From: Bacteroides sp. CAG:530
GTDB lineage: Bacteria; Bacteroidota; Bacteroidia; Bacteroidales; Bacteroidaceae
Assembly (NCBI GenBank): GCA_000434735.1
Contig: FR881278.1
Coordinates: 94,230-134,082 of the forward strand
DNA: 39,853 bases
Direction: 5' to 3'
Each line of letters starts with the position of its first letter. Position 1 is the first letter of the stretch. The notes under the pieces are model-generated. The model was given only the letters and a program-made list of their open reading frames with translations, made no database searches and was not told where the DNA came from. This document shows, piece by piece, positions 15,718-24,064 of the stretch. Position numbers and translations under genes: made by a program.

Positions 15718-17673
15718 TTGACATCTTATCCTTTTTCCCGGCTGACAATGGCTTTGGCAGTCGGGATTTTCTTTTCCGACTGTTTCCTGCCGGAGAGGAA
15801 CACTGTTGTGTGGTGTCTGGCAGGCTGTTTGCTTTTAGCGGTGGCGTTAATGGTATGGGCTCATCGTAGCGGCGGTTATAGGTTTCGTTTTACTTTCGGT
15901 GTGCTTTCGCTCGTTGCTTTCGGCTTGCTTGGGGCAATGCTTACTCAGCAAGAAAAGCGGAAGGTACAGTACGATTGGCCTATTGATGAGGCTACTTATA
16001 TAGGTACGCTGGCTGAGGCTCCTGTACGGAAGGCTCGTTCATGGCAACTCACGCTAAATGTTGAGGCGGTTAGAGATTCGTTGCTTGGCTGGGTGCCGGT
16101 GGATAAAAAGGCTGTTGTTTATCAGATGCCTGATTCTACATGCAAGCCTTTGGTGATAGGCGATAGGATTTGTTTTAATGTGCGGATGTCAAGTCCGTCG
16201 GTAGAAGCGTCTCCATCTGTAGGCTTCGATTATGGAAATCATTTGTTACGTAGTGGAGTAGGAGGAAAAGCTGTGCTCTATCCCGGCAAACTGCTGGTGC
16301 TTTCTGCCGATGAAGGAGTACAGATGTCACTAAAGCAGAATGCTTTGCGTTGGAGGGAACGTGTGGTGTCAGCATTTCGTTCGTGGCAATTGTCGCCTGA
16401 TGTGCAAGCCGTTGTTGCGGCATTGACGGTGGGCGATAAAAGCGGACTTTCTTCCGACTTGAAATCATCTTATAGCGCAGCCGGAACCAGTCACGTGTTG
16501 GCTCTGTCGGGATTGCATGTAGGCTTATTGTCGGCTATATTGCTGCTTGTGCTATCTCCTTTGCGCTGGGTTCGAGGCGGACGATGGCTGTTGGTTGGTG
16601 TGTCTGTATGCGTATTGTGGTTTTTCGCCTTCATTACCGGATTAAGTCCCTCTGTAGTCCGTGCGGTTAGTATGTTTACTTTTTACGAAGTGGCGTTTGT
16701 TCTTTCCGAGAGTCGTTTCTCTGGCTTTTATCCGTTAGTACTTACAGCATTCTGTATGCTTGTATATTGCCCCTTCTACCTGTTCGATGTAAGTTTTCAG
16801 TTGTCGTTCGTGGCGGTATTCTCCATATTATTCTTTTACCCATACTTTGCCGGACTGTTTGATATCGGTAACCGTGCGTTTCGTTTCGTATATCAAGCCG
16901 TATGTCTCTCGTTGTCGGCACAGTTGGGCACATTGCCTTTGGTACTTTATTACTTCGGGGCGTTTCCGGTGTACTTCCTTTTGGCGAACATCGTAGTTAC
17001 TCCGCTTGCGGTATGTATATTGCTGTTTACCATACTTTCGTTAGCTTTTTCTTCTATTCCATTCTTGTTAGGGTGGTTCTTGCTTCCATTGCAGTGGAGC
17101 GTTAGTCTGCTTAACGCCACTATGGAGTGGGTGAGCGGTTTGCCGGGAGCACAGATTACTTCTATTCATACCTCCGTAGTGCAATCGGCATTGATGTTGT
17201 TCGGCTTATATGTATTAGCTTTGCTTATGTCGAAATTCTCTTTCCGCCGTTTGGCGTGCTTGCTGCTTACGCTGAATGTGCTGGCTTTTTCTATATTAAT
17301 AGATAGCTACTACCATAAAGATTCTCTTTTGTTCTATCATAAATCGGTATATCTTCGTAGCAACAGAGAAATGTCTAAACTGACTTCTGCACACCATATA
17401 TATAAGGTGAAAGATTTGCATATCGCACTGATGAATGATGCCCGTTGGACTGGCTATTCCTCTCGGGAAAAGAAAAAACTGCACTACGCCTATCTGTGCG
17501 GCGGTTTTCGTGGCAACATAGAAGACTTGTCGCATCTGTTTGATATACACACCATCGTTTTCGACTCCGGCATTAACGAAAAATATAAAAAGCGATTGAT
17601 GCAAGAATGCGATGCGCTCGGTATAAACTATATCGACTTATCGGGAAAAGGTTCTTATTCTATTCTTCTGTAG
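15718..17673 (+). CDS. comEC: ComEC/Rec2-family DNA uptake channel protein lacking the nuclease domain
   Basis: This 651-residue protein has N-terminal membrane helices, a soluble OB-like DUF4131-type segment (about 90-190) and the Competence domain (about 220-500), with SAAGTSHVLALSGLHVGLLS as the diagnostic motif. The start is uncertain: TTG at 15718 follows rpe by 18 bp, and the first in-frame ATG is at 15748. After the last helices, residues about 525-651 form a small soluble tail without the HxHxDH metal site of the metallo-beta-lactamase domain found in many ComEC proteins. The family moves single-stranded DNA across the inner membrane during transformation; whether this protein does so is unknown. 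Confidence 0.9.
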   Translation: MTSYPFSRLTMALAVGIFFSDCFLPERNTVVWCLAGCLLLAVALMVWAHRSGGYRFRFTFGVLSLVAFGLLGAMLTQQEKRKVQYDWPIDEATYIGTLAEAPVRKARSWQLTLNVEAVRDSLLGWVPVDKKAVVYQMPDSTCKPLVIGDRICFNVRMSSPSVEASPSVGFDYGNHLLRSGVGGKAVLYPGKLLVLSADEGVQMSLKQNALRWRERVVSAFRSWQLSPDVQAVVAALTVGDKSGLSSDLKSSYSAAGTSHVLALSGLHVGLLSAILLLVLSPLRWVRGGRWLLVGVSVCVLWFFAFITGLSPSVVRAVSMFTFYEVAFVLSESRFSGFYPLVLTAFCMLVYCPFYLFDVSFQLSFVAVFSILFFYPYFAGLFDIGNRAFRFVYQAVCLSLSAQLGTLPLVLYYFGAFPVYFLLANIVVTPLAVCILLFTILSLAFSSIPFLLGWFLLPLQWSVSLLNATMEWVSGLPGAQITSIHTSVVQSALMLFGLYVLALLMSKFSFRRLACLLLTLNVLAFSILIDSYYHKDSLLFYHKSVYLRSNREMSKLTSAHHIYKVKDLHIALMNDARWTGYSSREKKKLHYAYLCGGFRGNIEDLSHLFDIHTIVFDSGINEKYKKRLMQECDALGINYIDLSGKGSYSILL

Positions 17674-17689
17674 ATAATGAAATTATTCG

Positions 17690-17697
17690 TATTTTTG
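17690..17697 (+). promoter_or_regulatory. Predicted -7 box for the nrnA-like gene
   Basis: TATTTTTG fits TAnnTTTG and lies 33 bp before the start codon at 17731. The -33 region is not clearly conserved. Confidence 0.5.
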
Positions 17698-17730
17698 TCG
17701 CTTAAATATATAGTAAAATAAGTTTTTTAT

Positions 17731-18771
17731 ATGCTTTCCAAAGTCATACTTCAATCAAACATTGACAAGGTGGCTAAAATCTTCGATTTGGCCGAAAATA
17801 TAGTAATTGTTACCCACGTATCTCCCGACGGTGACGCACTGGGTTCCTCATTAGGGTTGCTGCATTTCTTAGAGACACAAGAAAAGAATGTGCATATCAT
17901 AGTACCGAACGCTTTCCCCGATTTCTTGAAATGGATGCCCGGCGCAAAGGATATTATCCGCTACGACCGCTATTCTGATTTCGCTGACGAGCTGATACAG
18001 AAGGCCGATGCTATTTGCTGCCTCGACTTCAACGCACTGTCGCGTATCGATGCTGTAGGTCCGGCTGTTGCCGCAGCCAAGTGCCGTAAGGTTATGATAG
18101 ACCATCACCTTGGTCCTGAGGATTTCTGCGATGTAATTATCTCTCACCCTAATATCTCTTCAACCTCTGAGTTGGTGTTTCGTGTAATCTGCCGTCTTGG
18201 TGATTTTGAAGACATCACCCACGAAGGAGCCGAATGCATCTATACTGGTATGATGACAGACACCGGAGGCTTTACATATAACTCTAATAACAGAGAGATT
18301 TATTTCATCATAAGCGAACTGCTGTCTAAGGGCATCGATAAGGATGAGATTTACCGTAAGGTGTTTTATACTTATTCTGAAGACCGCCTGCGCTTGATGG
18401 GCTACGTGCTTTATGAAAAGATGCAGGTGTTCCATCAGTTCCGCACAGCTCTTATCTGCCTTACTAAAGACGACCAAAAGAAGTTCCGCTTCTCTAAGGG
18501 CGACAGCGAAGGATTCGTGAATTTGCCTTTACAGATTAAGAACATCTGCTTCTCTATATTCCTGCGCGAAGACACAGAGAAAAATATGGTGAAGGTGTCA
18601 TTGCGTTCGGTAGGTGCTTTTCCATGCAATAAGGTAGCTTCTGAATTCTTCAACGGCGGCGGTCATCTCAACGCATCGGGCGGTGAGTTTTACGGTCCGA
18701 TGGATGAAGCTATAGAAGTGGTGAAGCGCGCATTAGTGAAATATGAAGATTTATTGCTAAAAAATCAGTAG
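17731..18771 (+). CDS. DHH-family phosphoesterase, NrnA-like oligoribonuclease/pAp phosphatase
   Basis: This 346-residue protein has the DHH domain motifs in order: VTHVSPDGDALGSSLG (Asp-x-Asp metal site), CCLDFNALSRID, MIDHHLGP (the DHH motif) and GMMTDTGGFTYNSNN. They are followed by the DHHA1 substrate-binding domain with FFNGGGHLNASGGEF. The length and layout fit NrnA-type enzymes, which degrade short RNA or DNA oligomers and remove the 3'-phosphate of pAp. Some relatives hydrolyse cyclic dinucleotide products, so the substrate is not fixed by sequence. It lies between comEC and the DUF4827 lipoprotein gene. Confidence 0.92.
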   Translation: MLSKVILQSNIDKVAKIFDLAENIVIVTHVSPDGDALGSSLGLLHFLETQEKNVHIIVPNAFPDFLKWMPGAKDIIRYDRYSDFADELIQKADAICCLDFNALSRIDAVGPAVAAAKCRKVMIDHHLGPEDFCDVIISHPNISSTSELVFRVICRLGDFEDITHEGAECIYTGMMTDTGGFTYNSNNREIYFIISELLSKGIDKDEIYRKVFYTYSEDRLRLMGYVLYEKMQVFHQFRTALICLTKDDQKKFRFSKGDSEGFVNLPLQIKNICFSIFLREDTEKNMVKVSLRSVGAFPCNKVASEFFNGGGHLNASGGEFYGPMDEAIEVVKRALVKYEDLLLKNQ

Positions 18772-18840
18772 TTAATCGATATTTGGATGAAATTGGTCTA
18801 AAAAAGGATAATAGGATACATTATTTAGATTCTAAATTAG

Positions 18841-18848
18841 TACTTTTG
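18841..18848 (+). promoter_or_regulatory. Predicted -7 box for the DUF4827 lipoprotein gene
   Basis: TACTTTTG fits the consensus and is 18 bp upstream of the ATG at 18867. It supports the internal start over the in-frame start at 18783, because the box would otherwise lie inside the coding region. Confidence 0.55.
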
Positions 18849-18866
18849 CTAAACAAACAAGGAAAA

Positions 18867-19559
18867 ATGAAAACAATTAGATTTTTATTTGCCGGACTGA
18901 TAGTCTTGGCTTTCTGCTTGCAGAGCTGTAACAACAGCAAGACATACGCTGAGATGAAGGAAGAAGAGGCAGACGCTATCAATGCTTGGATATTGTCGCA
19001 CGACTATAAGATTATAAGCGAAAAAGAATTCTACGCTCAAGATACAATGACCAACGCGAACGAATTTGTACTGTTTGAAGAAAGCGGTGTTTACATGAAT
19101 ATAATGTGTAAAGGACCGAAGGATTCAAAAGGCGAATACAGAGGTCGTGTATTGAAGGACGGCTCTTACGAAATTCTTTCTCGATTTGTAGAGATAGCGA
19201 TGCAGACTCGCGAAACTCCGAAAATGGAAGTTGGCGATACATTGTTGGCTAACATGAAGCTTTACGGTATGCCCAGCATGGAGTTGTTCCCCGAAGACTA
19301 TAAGCTGACTATCAGCGGAAATTCTTATTCGGCAGCTTTCCAGAGCTATCGTAGTTACAGTATGTACGCTATGTACAGCACTACATCAGTTCCTTCGGGA
19401 TGGCTGCTTCCGTTGAAGTATCTTAAACCTGCACGTACACAGTCTACAGACGACGTGGCACGCGTGCGAGTTTTGGTTCCGCACGGACAAGGTACAAGTA
19501 CAGCTTCAAAATATGTATACCCTTGCTATTACGAACTAACATATAATATAGGAAAATAA
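18867..19559 (+). CDS. DUF4827-type lipoprotein
   Basis: From the ATG at 18867 the protein has 230 residues and a clear lipoprotein signal (MKTIRFLFAGLIVLAFCLQS then Cys21), so it is probably anchored in the outer membrane. A longer frame from 18783 adds 28 residues that would bury the signal peptide and is rejected. The mature part includes a Tyr/Ser-rich stretch (SYSAAFQSYRSYSMYAMYS). Later it has SVPSGWLLPLKYLKPAR and ends in a strand YPCYYELTYNIGK. It resembles the Bacteroidales family I know as DUF4827, some members of which look related to FKBP-like folds, but I see no isomerase active site. It lies 10 bp before glmM. Confidence 0.82.
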   Translation: MKTIRFLFAGLIVLAFCLQSCNNSKTYAEMKEEEADAINAWILSHDYKIISEKEFYAQDTMTNANEFVLFEESGVYMNIMCKGPKDSKGEYRGRVLKDGSYEILSRFVEIAMQTRETPKMEVGDTLLANMKLYGMPSMELFPEDYKLTISGNSYSAAFQSYRSYSMYAMYSTTSVPSGWLLPLKYLKPARTQSTDDVARVRVLVPHGQGTSTASKYVYPCYYELTYNIGK

Positions 19560-19569
19560 TTTTAGTATT

Positions 19570-20958
19570 ATGACGTTAATTAAATCTATTTCTGGCATCC
19601 GTGGCACTATCGGTGGTAGTGCAGGAGAGGGCTTGAATCCTCTGGATATTGTGAAATTCACATCAGCTTACGCCACACTTATCCGTCGTACAACAACTAA
19701 GAAGAGCAATCTTATCGTAGTTGGTCGCGATGCACGTATCTCTGGTGAGATGGTGAAGAACGTAGTTTGCGGAACTTTGATGGGAATGGGATTCGATGTG
19801 CTGAACATCGGTTTGGCTTCAACTCCTACTACTGAATTGGCTGTTACCATGTCGGGCGCTTGTGGTGGTATCATCCTTACTGCAAGTCACAACCCAAGAC
19901 AGTGGAATGCTTTGAAGCTCCTTAACGAGCACGGAGAATTCTTGAATGCTGCCGAAGGAAAAGAAGTGTTGAGCATAGCTGCTGCCGACGCTTTTGAATT
20001 TGCTGATATCGATCATATCGGAAAATATACAGAAGACAATACATATAACCAGAAGCATATCGACAGTGTTTTGGCTTTGGATCTTGTAGACGTTGAGGCT
20101 ATCCGCAAGGCTAACTTCAAGGTTGCTATCGACTGTGTTAACTCAGTTGGTGGTATCATCTTGCCAGAACTGTTGAAGCAGTTGGGCGTAGAACACGTAG
20201 AGAAATTGTTCTGCGAACCTACAGGCGACTTCCAGCACAATCCTGAACCTCTTGAAAAGAACTTGGGCGATATCATGGGATTGATGGCTAAGGGCGGTAA
20301 CGACGTTGCTTTTGTTGTTGACCCTGACGTTGACCGTTTGGCTATTATCTGCGAAAACGGAAAGATGTACGGCGAAGAATATACATTGGTTACTGTAGCC
20401 GATTATGTATTGAAACATACTCCGGGCAACACAGTTTCTAACTTGAGCTCAACTCGTGCTTTGCGCGACGTAACTCGTAAGTACGGTATGCAGTACAACG
20501 CTTCTGCAGTAGGCGAAGTGAACGTAGTTACCAAGATGAAAGAAACAGGCGCTGTAATCGGTGGTGAAGGTAACGGTGGAGTTATCTATCCGGCTTCTCA
20601 CTACGGTCGTGACGCACTAGTAGGTATCGCTTTGTTCTTGAGCCACTTGGCACACGAAGGAAAGAAGGTAAGCGAATTGCGTGCTACTTATCCTAACTAC
20701 TTCATCGCTAAGAACCGTATCGACCTTACTCCGGAAACTGACGTTGACGCTATTCTTGCTAAGGTGAAAGAACTTTATAAGAATGAAGAAATCAACGACA
20801 TCGACGGTGTTAAGATTGACTTCCCTGACAAGTGGGTTCACTTGCGTAAGAGTAATACAGAACCTATTATCCGCGTATATTCTGAGGCTTCTACTATGGA
20901 AGCTGCCGACGAATTGGGTAAGCAGATAATGGATATCGTTTACAGCTTGGCTAAATAA
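19570..20958 (+). CDS. glmM: Phosphoglucosamine mutase (phosphohexomutase family)
   Basis: This 462-residue protein has the family signatures: ISGIRGTIGGSAGEGLNP at the start, the phosphoserine loop LTASHNPRQWNALK, the metal loop VDPDVDRLAII, the sugar loop GGEGNGGVIYPASHYGRDA and the phosphate-binding loop RKSNTEPIIRVYSEA. It would convert glucosamine-6-phosphate to glucosamine-1-phosphate for peptidoglycan and lipid A synthesis. Phosphomannomutase is the main alternative, since these enzymes share folds; length and gene order favour GlmM. A convergent terminator lies 36 bp after the stop. Confidence 0.9.
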   Translation: MTLIKSISGIRGTIGGSAGEGLNPLDIVKFTSAYATLIRRTTTKKSNLIVVGRDARISGEMVKNVVCGTLMGMGFDVLNIGLASTPTTELAVTMSGACGGIILTASHNPRQWNALKLLNEHGEFLNAAEGKEVLSIAAADAFEFADIDHIGKYTEDNTYNQKHIDSVLALDLVDVEAIRKANFKVAIDCVNSVGGIILPELLKQLGVEHVEKLFCEPTGDFQHNPEPLEKNLGDIMGLMAKGGNDVAFVVDPDVDRLAIICENGKMYGEEYTLVTVADYVLKHTPGNTVSNLSSTRALRDVTRKYGMQYNASAVGEVNVVTKMKETGAVIGGEGNGGVIYPASHYGRDALVGIALFLSHLAHEGKKVSELRATYPNYFIAKNRIDLTPETDVDAILAKVKELYKNEEINDIDGVKIDFPDKWVHLRKSNTEPIIRVYSEASTMEAADELGKQIMDIVYSLAK

Positions 20959-20993
20959 TCAGGTATTAGATTTATATAGGTAAAGAACAAAAG

Positions 20994-21021
20994 GGCTGAG
21001 ATTCAATAATCTCAGCCTTTT
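20994..21021 (+). terminator. Intrinsic terminator between glmM and the GNAT gene
   Basis: GGCTGAGATT (20994-21003) pairs perfectly with AATCTCAGCC (21008-21017) across a 4-base loop and is followed by TTTT. It overlaps the last bases of the convergent GNAT gene, and the flanking A/T runs could let it serve both strands. Confidence 0.88.
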
Positions 21022-21512
21022 CTTTGATATGCCACGCGCTCGCTGCCGTTGCTTATGTGTATTATTCCGCAATACGTGAATCCGTATTTATCGAGTAGCT
21101 TACGCATTATGGTGTTGTCTTCGTGAGTGTCTATCCTGATGTTGGGACATACAGAGAAGCTGTAGTTTATCAACGTGTCGAATATGCCGTGCGCTTCGGG
21201 CAGACTGGTTATGCGGTGTATAACGTAATAGTCTTGCGTATTGTCGAGCCATTCTCCATTATAAATGATAGAATACGTAGGGTCGGGACCAGGTTTTAGC
21301 GCAAAAGAACCTACCGCCTTTTCGTTATCGGTTATCAAGTAACAAGTACCGTCGTCTATGTCGGCTTTAACGGTTGCCGCTGCCGGATAACCTACAGGCC
21401 ATTGTGTCAAGTTGCCGTTGCTTCGCATTATTTCTCTCGATGCGTCTATCAGAGTCATGATAGTAGGCAAGTCATCGGTTGTAGCTTTTCTTATTTTATA
21501 ATCGTTCATCAT
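21012..21512 (-). CDS. GNAT-family N-acetyltransferase
   Basis: This 166-residue protein begins YKIRKATTDDLPTIMTLI, the typical first strand and helix of the GNAT fold. It continues with the beta-strand pair TCYLITDNEKAVGSFAL and a C-terminal part with IDTHEDNTIMRKLLDKYGF, where acetyl-CoA-binding helices and the common N-x-x-M-R-K-L-L-x-K-x-G-F pattern are found. The acetyl acceptor is not predictable. Two adjacent ATGs (21512, 21509) are both possible starts. It lies 79 bp downstream of the fucosidase on the same strand and may be read from its promoter. Confidence 0.9.
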   Translation of the reverse strand: MMNDYKIRKATTDDLPTIMTLIDASREIMRSNGNLTQWPVGYPAAATVKADIDDGTCYLITDNEKAVGSFALKPGPDPTYSIIYNGEWLDNTQDYYVIHRITSLPEAHGIFDTLINYSFSVCPNIRIDTHEDNTIMRKLLDKYGFTYCGIIHISNGSERVAYQRKG

Positions 21513-21591
21513 AATTATGGTATTTACATGATTATCCCCCTCAACTTTCCATATCTATACAGAACGCTGAGAGGGATACTCACTCATTGTC

Positions 21592-23457
21592 TTATTTCGT
21601 TAAAATACCAACTTCGCCGATAGATGTACATTGCTGTCCATTGATTTCGGCTGTAGGAACCAGTTTGAAATAGCGTGCGTTATAAGCCTTTCCGAATCTT
21701 ACGAAGTACGGAATAGGATTATGCATGATATTGCTGAACTCGTTGCTGGCTTCGCATTTAGTCCAACTGTTACCATCGTTGCTCACGTAGAATTCGTATT
21801 TGTAGATAGTACCTTTCAAGTTATCGTCGGCTGCCGGAGCATAGCAGAATCCCTTAACTGATACGTCTTTACCCATATCTACGGTAAGAGCTTGCAAGCC
21901 ATCGCCACGATAAACGGTCTTGATGTTGCCATCTATTGCCGATTGCATAGCGTTGTTTCCGTTGGCTATCTTCCATTCTTTCACATCTACATCGCTTAAC
22001 TTCAGCTTTTCGCTGTTATCGGCTATCGGTTTAGCGTAATACAGTCCGGCGTTCGCTATATTGGCTGTGCCACGGCATGAGCGGATAGTTACGCGTATAC
22101 GTTCGGGTGTGCAGTCAGAGAACTGAATCAGACGTTTATATCCCACGGTAGTGCCTTCGCCCAAGTAAGTCCATTTGCCATTGATGAGCGCTTCTACCAA
22201 GAAGTCCTCCATGCGCTGACCCTTTGTGATGTCTTCTTGCAGCATGAATGCATTAACTGTAGCACCCTTCTTTACGGCATACTCGTAAGTCTTGCCGTTG
22301 GTACCTGTCCACGCTTTGTTCTTAGCCAAGTAGTTTTGTGAGAATGTCTCTTTAAGATAAGCCGAGAATTCGCACAGACGAATCGAGTCATTTTCGTGTA
22401 TATGTCCGCGCTGATCGGGCGGAATGTTAAGTAACAATACCGAGTTATATCCTGCCGACTGGAAATAAATGTCGCTCAGGTTCTTCAGCGATTTTACCTG
22501 ATTATCTTGCGATGCGTGATAGAACCATCCCGGACGTATAGATACGTCAACTTCCGATGGGTACCAATGCATTTCTGTAGCTTTGGCTACCATTTCGCGG
22601 CTACCCAAGTCATTCTTCATACCGTCTATATTCAATGCCGTATTGTTTTTTGCGGCTTGAGGCAGACTAGACGGTGTAAGCACTGTTGCGCTCCATTCAG
22701 TTTCACGTCCCAAGCCTCTTTCGTTACCTACCCATCTTACATCGTCGCCCATAATAGCCGTTACCGCCTTTGGTTGCAGACGATGGATAGTGCTAAGAAC
22801 GCTATCCCAGTCATATTCTTGTTTCTTTCCGTTAGGACCTTCACCATTTGCTCCGTCAAACCATACTTCGTGCACTTCGCCATAGTTGGTCAACAATTCA
22901 GTAAGCTGTTCTATGAAAAAGCGGTTATAAGCCGGCGTGTCTCCGTAGCATTCAGCGTTTCTATCCCACGGTGAGAGGTAAACTCCGAACTTCAGCCCAT
23001 ACTTTTTGCAAGCATTTCTGAGTTCTCTTACCACATCGCCTTTTCCATCTTTCCATTTCGATGATGCTACGCTATGTTTTGTGGTTTTAGAAGGCCACAG
23101 ACAGAATCCATCGTGATGTTTGGCAGTTATGATAGCCATTTTGAACCCTGCGTTTTTTAGGGTGCGTACCCATTGTTCGCAGTCCAGGTCGCTTGGGTTA
23201 AAGATAGAAGGATCTTCCTTTCCGTTTCCCCATTCGTTGCCTGTAAATGTGTTTACCCCGAAGTGAAGGAATGCGGTAAGCTCCATTCTTTGCCATTCAA
23301 GTTGCTGCTTTGTAGGTACAAGTCTCGAAGCCATGTCTATTTTCTCTGCTGCAGTTGCGTTAGTAGGAAATACCACTTGCTTTTCGAAATACTTTTGTGC
23401 CATTGCGCCAGTAATGGAACTTGCCACAAATAGCGATGTCAATAATAAGTGTTTCAT
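21592..23457 (-). CDS. GH29 alpha-L-fucosidase with C-terminal discoidin-like domain
   Basis: This 621-residue protein has a signal peptide cleaved near residue 20 (GAMA|Q). The GH29 catalytic barrel covers about 45-370: ELTAFLHFGVNTFTGNEWG, ITAKHHDGFCLWPSKTT (111-127) and EVHEVWFDGANGEG with the presumed nucleophile Asp201. A linker and beta-sandwich follow (about 380-480). A discoidin/F5-8C-like domain (about 490-620, for example TKCEASNEFSN and ARYFKLVPTAE) probably helps bind carbohydrate. It removes L-fucose from glycans in the periplasm or at the surface. The sequence around the barrel is closer to the alpha-1,3/1,4-specific GH29 group, but this is a judgement by eye. It is divergent from the N-glycan-type locus and could trim its products. 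Confidence 0.93.
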   Translation of the reverse strand: MKHLLLTSLFVASSITGAMAQKYFEKQVVFPTNATAAEKIDMASRLVPTKQQLEWQRMELTAFLHFGVNTFTGNEWGNGKEDPSIFNPSDLDCEQWVRTLKNAGFKMAIITAKHHDGFCLWPSKTTKHSVASSKWKDGKGDVVRELRNACKKYGLKFGVYLSPWDRNAECYGDTPAYNRFFIEQLTELLTNYGEVHEVWFDGANGEGPNGKKQEYDWDSVLSTIHRLQPKAVTAIMGDDVRWVGNERGLGRETEWSATVLTPSSLPQAAKNNTALNIDGMKNDLGSREMVAKATEMHWYPSEVDVSIRPGWFYHASQDNQVKSLKNLSDIYFQSAGYNSVLLLNIPPDQRGHIHENDSIRLCEFSAYLKETFSQNYLAKNKAWTGTNGKTYEYAVKKGATVNAFMLQEDITKGQRMEDFLVEALINGKWTYLGEGTTVGYKRLIQFSDCTPERIRVTIRSCRGTANIANAGLYYAKPIADNSEKLKLSDVDVKEWKIANGNNAMQSAIDGNIKTVYRGDGLQALTVDMGKDVSVKGFCYAPAADDNLKGTIYKYEFYVSNDGNSWTKCEASNEFSNIMHNPIPYFVRFGKAYNARYFKLVPTAEINGQQCTSIGEVGILTK

Positions 23458-23501
23458 GTTGGTTAGGTATTAATTTTAACTTCTCTCTAATTGTTGGTTC
23501 G

Positions 23502-23532
23502 TAAAGGTACGTATAAAGATTTTATTGCACAA
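23502..23532 (-). promoter_or_regulatory. Predicted promoter of the GH29 fucosidase gene
   Basis: Read on the minus strand, TTG (23530-23532) is followed after 20 bp by TACCTTTA (23502-23509), one base off the TAnnTTTG consensus, 45 bp upstream of the start codon. It resembles a housekeeping-type promoter rather than the two-block motif of the adjacent locus. Confidence 0.5.
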
Positions 23533-23802
23533 TTCTGTGGTTCAAATTTAGTTGTAAATATAAAGGACCAAATTCGAAGACTGCTCTTTTTTTTAATGCG
23601 AGTGGCTAAAAAAAAGTTTAGAATGGAAACGGTATGTAAAACTTTATAAATGCAGTGCTTAATTATTCTTCGAGTTTCTATAGATAGGATTAATGTATGT
23701 GAATGATTGGTTCTTTATTTCACATCTTGTTTAGAACATTAAGTGTATAATATTGCCTCGTTTGGGTATAATTTAGAGAAAATGAGAAAAAGTTTAGGAT
23801 TT

Positions 23803-23840
23803 CTGTCCTTTTTTGAATCTTTCATTTGTATTACTAACGT
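23803..23840 (+). promoter_or_regulatory. Two-block promoter-like motif, copy 1 (upstream of the InlB/LRR lipoprotein)
   Basis: CTGTCCTTTTTT (23803-23814), an 11-bp gap and TTGTATTACTAACGT (23826-23840) recur with the same spacing upstream of fecR at 25319. Identical spacing between two conserved blocks is what an alternative (ECF) sigma factor promoter would look like. The region 23458-23802 otherwise holds only the fucosidase promoter; no reading frame was recognised in 23458-24064. Confidence 0.6.
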
Positions 23841-23859
23841 TATTAGATTTTAAAAATAA

Positions 23860-24037
23860 TAGCCTATGGAATATGCATTGAATTAAAAAACAAGAAAACC
23901 TTAATCAACATTCTTCCTCTTTTATTTTCAGATTAATTGTCCGGGGTCTCGCAAACGCTGACAGAAATCGGAAATAGATTATCGTTTTAGTGAACCATAT
24001 GAAGTTTGTTGATTGTATAGAGTCATTTAGTAATAAA
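23860..24037 (+). repeat. Leader cassette, copy 1 (degenerate)
   Basis: The cassette shares, in order with 26322-26462, TAGCCTATG (23860-23868), an A-rich segment with TTCTTCCT, GGGTCTCGCAAACGCT (23944-23959), an AATC..AAA..TAG stretch and TCATTTAGTAATAAA (24023-24037). The hairpin arms that form a strong minus-strand terminator in copy 2 are decayed here, and no minus-strand TAnnTTTG box is present near the downstream gene start. The matching order of five blocks indicates duplication of a regulatory leader. Confidence 0.75.
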
Positions 24038-24064
24038 TTTATAAATCAATAAAATTTGAAAAAC

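Noticed and set aside
18783..18866. Upstream start for the DUF4827 lipoprotein
   Set aside because: It would place 28 residues before an evident lipoprotein signal peptide and overlap the predicted promoter box.
21534..21577. Inverted repeat between the GNAT and fucosidase genes
   Set aside because: The 10-bp arms carry a mismatch, the loop is 24 bases long and no T tract follows, so it is not a convincing terminator.
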